Source of the DNA: Tyto alba
Lineage: Eukaryota; Chordata; Aves; Strigiformes; Tytonidae
Assembly: GCF_018691265.1 (NCBI RefSeq)
Contig: NW_024881313.1
Span: 39,363,518 to 39,427,517, forward strand
Length of the DNA: 64,000 nucleotides
Reading direction: 5' to 3'
Within the stretch, counting starts at the first letter, position 1. Each line of letters starts with the position of its first letter. Made by a program: the position numbers and the translations under genes. This document shows positions 59,134-64,000 of this stretch, in pieces. Under the pieces are notes generated by a model that did not search any database, had not been told where the DNA came from, and worked only from the letters and a program-made list of their open reading frames with translations.

Positions 59134-61224
59134 CAAATGTTGAAAATAAAGGAAAAAACATATTTCCCTTTAGCTGGACTATGAAAATCCTACAGCAATG
59201 CAGTAAACATTTTGCAGCCTGATTAATCTGAACAATCTCCTTTTTCCATTTCAATTGGTTCCTTGTGTGTCACCAAATGAAGTAAGAAAGGGAAGGATCC
59301 TTCCAGCCGGAAGAGCACAGCAGGCCCTGTCCAAGGTTCTAGCCCAGCTTCCCACCAGAATCATTCCCTGATACCCTTGTCTTACGCTCAAAATCTATAC
59401 TAGAACTACCTCAGAAGTGGCTTCAGGCTCCACTGTGGTTTCAGGTCACACAACTGAAATATGGTCAGACACCTTGTTCTGGGATTCAGAATCAACATTT
59501 ATTCACTGTGAGTTTAGCCTCATAAGAAATGGCAGTGTGTTTCTCTAGTGAGCTGACTAATGATGGACAAAGGAGGAGGAGTTGAAAGTAGGACATATTT
59601 AGTCCTTCAGTTTCTACTTCATCACCACTGTGTTTTTTTGGATATTGAAAAATCAAAATAAGGAAAGATCTAGACCAAGGAAACAGAAGTAGTCTTGGCA
59701 AAGGACTAACTAGACAAATCTTAAATCAATATATGCAAACAAGAAGATGCTCTTGTCATTTCCTCGCCAATGGTGACAAGCTTACATAGAACTGGAAATG
59801 AAAGTGAATGTTCAGATAGAACTTATTGATTAGAACTCAAGTCTGTCAGCTGTTTTTCATGATCTTACCTTTGGTGTGGGACACAAAAGTCCTTTCAGTG
59901 ACTGGATTTTCATCAAGGCAAGCTTCTATGGGAGTAGCCTTCTCCTGTTCTAGAGAGAGACCTAATACTGCTTCCTCAGCTGCCCACTACTTTTTCTAAC
60001 CAGCAGATCCTTGGCCCAGTACTGCTCCCTAGTTCTTCCAAACCCACTGTCAAGATCTAGACATTCATCATCCACTCTGTTGAGGTGCCTGCCCCTAACT
60101 CTAGCTACTGTTTCTTCAGACTTGCCATCTGACGTGTTTTGGAACCAGACACACTCAACAAGAAATGACCCACTCCTAAATCCTAATCTCATCATTGACC
60201 TTGCTTTGATCAAAATGTTACACTGGATAATCTCCTGACATCCATTACAACTTGAATTATTGTATAGTCTTATAGGATTAGGTGAATTCATCTGAGGATG
60301 AAGTTTCACCAAAAAGGACAGGAAGGCCATTGGAGTACTTAACACAGGCAATTACAAACTACCTGCAGGGAAAGGGGGAAGAACAGGGAAATGGAGGCAG
60401 GTCTGAGTTTTTTGCTCTGTGTTTCCAAGTGATGTCTTTGGAGTTGTCCTTGGAGATCCATGGGAGACCTACAGAGAACAGCAGTTTTTTCTGAATAGTG
60501 CAGAGTTCAAGTATACTTGTGGCCTCACTGAAGCTTTTTAGCAGTGCTTTGTAGTTTCCAGTAGGTCCTGAGTAGGTCCACACACCACCGCAAGGATATG
60601 AAAAAGATTATTTGTTGCTAACTGGGTCTCCTTTTCCATGGAGTATCTGTTGTGTAATTAACATGTGGTTCAGGAGCATAGCCCATTTATGAGACTAAAG
60701 ATTGCCAAGGTTTCTAGAGCATTTAATTCCCTGGATTTTTCAAAGCTCAGCTTTTACATATAATGTACATAGTCAGGTTCCAATACTTCCCCTGCATTGT
60801 GTTGGTCTTTCTGGGCAATTTACAAGGAGAGGAAGCAAAAAATTATTACTACTGGGAGTGCCAGGTGTTGCTCAACATAACAGATTTCGTTGGTGGCAAC
60901 AACCACAACCAACTTTTCTTTCCATAGCCTGGGGAGAGACAAACTTGGCACAGTCTATAGGCAACTTAACCATGATAATTTTGTTGCTTGAAATAATACC
61001 TAGCTTTGTATATTCCTCAAACCAGCCCAGCTAGAATTTAATCTATAACTAAGTCACATCATGCTGTTGATCTGACCGTTCATTAACGGAGAATATTTCA
61101 TATAAAGCTAAAGAAATCTGAGTCTGTTGCAGGCTAGTACAGTGAGAGCCAAGGTGATTTCTGTAATTAAAGCCTTAGTGGTTTGTAGCTAATCCTCAGA
61201 CATATAGGTCTCTTGCCCAACTAT

Positions 61225-61345
61225 GTGACCTGAATATACTTGTTGAACAATTAGTTTGCATGACCACATTTATGCTAATGAATTAATCAACATCCACAAT
61301 GCTGGAATTTAATTTTCTCTATTGTTAAATTAATGGAATAGTCTT
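61225..61345. promoter_or_regulatory. Candidate conserved regulatory element (homeodomain/POU motifs)
   Basis: Within about 120 bases lie TTTGCATGA (61255-61263), the octamer-like ATGCTAAT (61272-61279), GAATTAATCAA (61280-61290), TTAATTTT and AAATTAATGG. Dense TAAT and octamer-like motifs in a gene desert are typical of developmental enhancers, but AT-rich DNA also produces TAAT often. This is a guess from motif density only. Confidence 0.25.
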
Positions 61346-64000
61346 TAGCAGGAACTCACATCATTTAACGCTCTCCCAATTCATGGCATGATTTAAGAGT
61401 TTGAATATTATTGGTACCATGCAGAGTAGGCAATCTACACACATGCATTTTGTTTTGGAGGCTGGATTTGGCTCACCTAGATGAAGGAGATTCTGTGGCA
61501 GCTGGCCTCAATATCCAAAGCCCTCATACATTTAACATTTGAGTGTAGACAAAGCCCATCTATCTTTATAGAACATAATGGAGAGATGATTTGAGTTGGA
61601 GATTCTTGGAAAGGCATGATAGAGCTAATGAGACAAAAAAGTCTGACTTGATTAACACACCTCTGTGAATACCTACACCCATACAGGACAAGGATAGAGT
61701 GAATGACTGCATTTCATATATCCATTTAGGTGAGAAGATCAGATCCTTTCCTGGGATCAAACACTTGAAGAGAGCAGAGTAGAGCAGAGAGGGATCAGAA
61801 ATTGGGAGGCATGTGAAACAACAGCCGTAGAAACCTCCTCCATGGTACACTGCTGACAGTGCTGTGGAGTTGAATATTCCTCTTGTGCTTACTGGCATGG
61901 AGTACTTCTGTTTCCTACTCATTTGCACATCTTTCCTTAGACTTTTATTTTCCAAAGTTTCTTTTCTTCTGCTGCACTATGTCTGCTGCTGAGATGATGG
62001 TGGCTGCAGGCTGTCCCCAAGTCATCCCTTCTTTCTCCTGGCCAGAGCATAAGTCAGAAACAAGCACCTGAATTAAATACTCTGGTTGGTATTGGCTGTG
62101 TTCATTTCCTCTCCTAGGATGTGGAGCAATCGATTACCTCATCACTGAGCAGAAACAGCCTTGTTGCTGGATTTACACAAGCAAACCTTTCATAGTGCCT
62201 GGAGGTATAAATGTTCAGGAGAAAGGGCCAAAGCTTTCTTAGATTTTCCCCTTTTATTCCATGTCCTCTGGGGTATCCTGATACACAGGCAATGGAAAGG
62301 GTGAGGCCTCCAGAATCATTTGAACCTTCTTACTGCCAGGTCATCCTCCCAAGACCATCTGCCTGTTGCTGTTGTGTGGGAAGGGGCAAACATCGATTTT
62401 ACACAGCGGTGTTTAAGATTTAGGTTAATTAGAGGCTGGAGGAAATGAGCAGAAATCTGTAAAGGACAAAAATAATTTAAGTCTCAAAGGTTCACTGTGA
62501 CCACCTCTGCTAAATGGCTGTAGGCTATTACTGTTCTTCAGCTAAGCATCCACAACCTTTCTTTTCTTCATATTTCACTTTAATTTTCTTGTAGTATAAA
62601 TTGAATGGGTCTGGATTAAAAACCAAAAAAATTTAAACCCTTTATTTCATGTATATTAGGAAAATATGGTGTTGTCCAGAGGCATGATTCAGCACTGCCT
62701 TTTTATTTGTGTGATTATTTGTGCCAGAGTAAAATCAGTGTGTGATGTTACTAAAAAATGCATAGACTACAGAAAAATTGCACTCACAAGGTCCCTCGAG
62801 GCAATATCTCTAGGGGTCAGAAGTTACCAAGTCTTTCTTAAAACCTCCACAGTCCTGGGCCTCCCATGAGTCAGGATCAACAAAATGTCTTACCATAATG
62901 GCAGCTCTAACAATTAAAGATATTACTTATCAAGAATATGTCTGTTACCAGTTTCAAAGAAGATGAGTGATCTTATGGTTCATAGGTTGCATGGAAAGTC
63001 AAATGATGTAGAACTTCTGTTCTGAAGAATTTTCCCATGAAGAACTGTAGACAAGCTGAACTCTGTTCTTCAGTCCCCCAACAGAAGGGTAGTTTGAAAA
63101 CCATGTAATATTAGATGCCTCTGATTCCAGCATCTTTTTTAGACTCTTTCTGTACATCATGTTGTTCTGTCTCTGCTACCTAGTGCAAGTACTGAAGTGA
63201 GACCTAGTAGTCTGGCTGATAGTTGCCTTGGGTCTGTAAAGATCTGTCAGTAACTTAAACAGCCACTTTTTCTTTGATCCAGCCTTTGGGGCAACCTGGT
63301 TGATGAGTTACCTCCATTAGGATGCAGGACTGTTGAAGCATGCAGCTTTTGCAGAAGCTTCTAATTAAAACACACTTCAGTTTAATTAGGATCATTTACA
63401 AAGAAACATACTGATTAATGAACTATAGCTCCTCCTTTCCTCATGTTTTTACCCATCTTGAACACACCTTGAACTCTCTTTTAAGAGAGAATCTCTTAAG
63501 AAATGTGGGTTATTTAATCTTCTGCTGTCTTCACGTGATTTATTTGAAACACGAGAACTGAGTCTCACTCTTTCTAACCACATAAAGAACTTCTCTTCAA
63601 AAATTTATTTCTTAAGCTATCTCAGAGTCAAGTTCTTCAAATGCTCAGAGACCATAGCCAGGTGTGGAATTCCTTAATTATTTTTCTTCTAGCATTCTCA
63701 AGAATTCAGGCCTGAAAATCCTGCTTGTGCAGTGATGTTCCACAAAAGTTAATGGTCACTAAGACTTGATGATCCCCTACCCTAAATCCCATGCATGTTG
63801 TTTTGTTTTTTTTTTTTTCCCCCCATATTACCTCACATAAGTGTGAACACAATATAAAGTAAAGCACAGCTAAAGTGGCAAGAGAGATTTATAACATTTG
63901 TGAAGTTCCCAGTTTACAAAAAAAAAAAAAAAAATTGATATGTTTATGAATTCCCATACTCTACACAACCTGCTAATTCAAATCTTTGTGAGGCCATTTT

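Larger units (their letters stand above)
56296..64000. other. Gene-free AT-rich DNA to the window end
   Basis: No gene is supported. The longest frames (59962-60351 and 61566-61955, both minus, 129 codons each) have no recognisable domain. Local features are a run of about 15 A at 56514-56529, a purine patch at 58973-59050, a pyrimidine patch at 59087-59133, homeodomain-motif clusters at 61225-61345 and 63360-63425, a T run near 63803-63820 and an A run at 63919-63934. Confidence 0.6.

Noticed and set aside
59962..61955. Minus-strand frames of 129 codons at 59962-60351 and 61566-61955
   Set aside because: No recognisable domain, no matching splice sites by eye, and overlapping plus-strand frames of similar size.
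63250..63320. Possible CR1 trace (GGGGCAACCTGG)
   Set aside because: Only one short motif matches, and the surrounding sequence does not follow CR1 order.

Overview
The window is nuclear DNA from a bird, almost certainly neornithine. The diagnostic evidence is three CR1 retroposons whose 3' ends have the avian consensus, including the degenerate ATTCTATG-type tail, plus two full-length solo LTRs of an endogenous retrovirus with 5-bp target-site duplications. The species cannot be fixed from this sequence alone.

No protein-coding gene, tRNA or rRNA can be supported anywhere in the 64 kb. Open frames in unique sequence stay below about 170 codons, have no recognisable domain and are not arranged like exons. 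The two longest frames (380 and 334 codons, on opposite strands of one microsatellite) are repeat artefacts. The region reads as an AT-rich intergenic desert or the inside of a very large intron.

Layout. 1-7.1 kb: AT-rich unique DNA with one ancient SINE-like tail near 5.5 kb. 7.1-10.2 kb: two very large simple-sequence blocks, a purine tract with about 59 GAAAAA units (7112-7647) and a roughly 1-kb compound pyrimidine microsatellite (9191-10183). 10.2-22.4 kb: AT-rich unique DNA. 22.4-23.4 kb: solo LTR copy 1. 26.5-40.3 kb: a CR1 (plus strand), a CR1 with an older CR1-like relic beside it (minus strand), and four decayed palindromic repeats built on a GGTGTAAAT / ATTTACACC theme. 45.8 kb: a TTTTG microsatellite. 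50.3-50.9 kb: a young CR1 abutting a remnant of a different CR1 subfamily. 55.2-56.3 kb: solo LTR copy 2. 56.3-64 kb: AT-rich unique DNA, including two homeodomain-motif-rich stretches that could be conserved regulatory elements.

The most informative biology is in the two LTRs. They are independent insertions of one family in the same orientation. They differ by exactly one 67-bp internal unit that is present once in copy 1 and twice, in diverged form, in copy 2. Both keep CCAAT, TATA-like and AATAAA signals, a canonical G-quadruplex motif, a 43-bp identical block and a long shared open frame that is probably not translated. No clearly new gene system was found.
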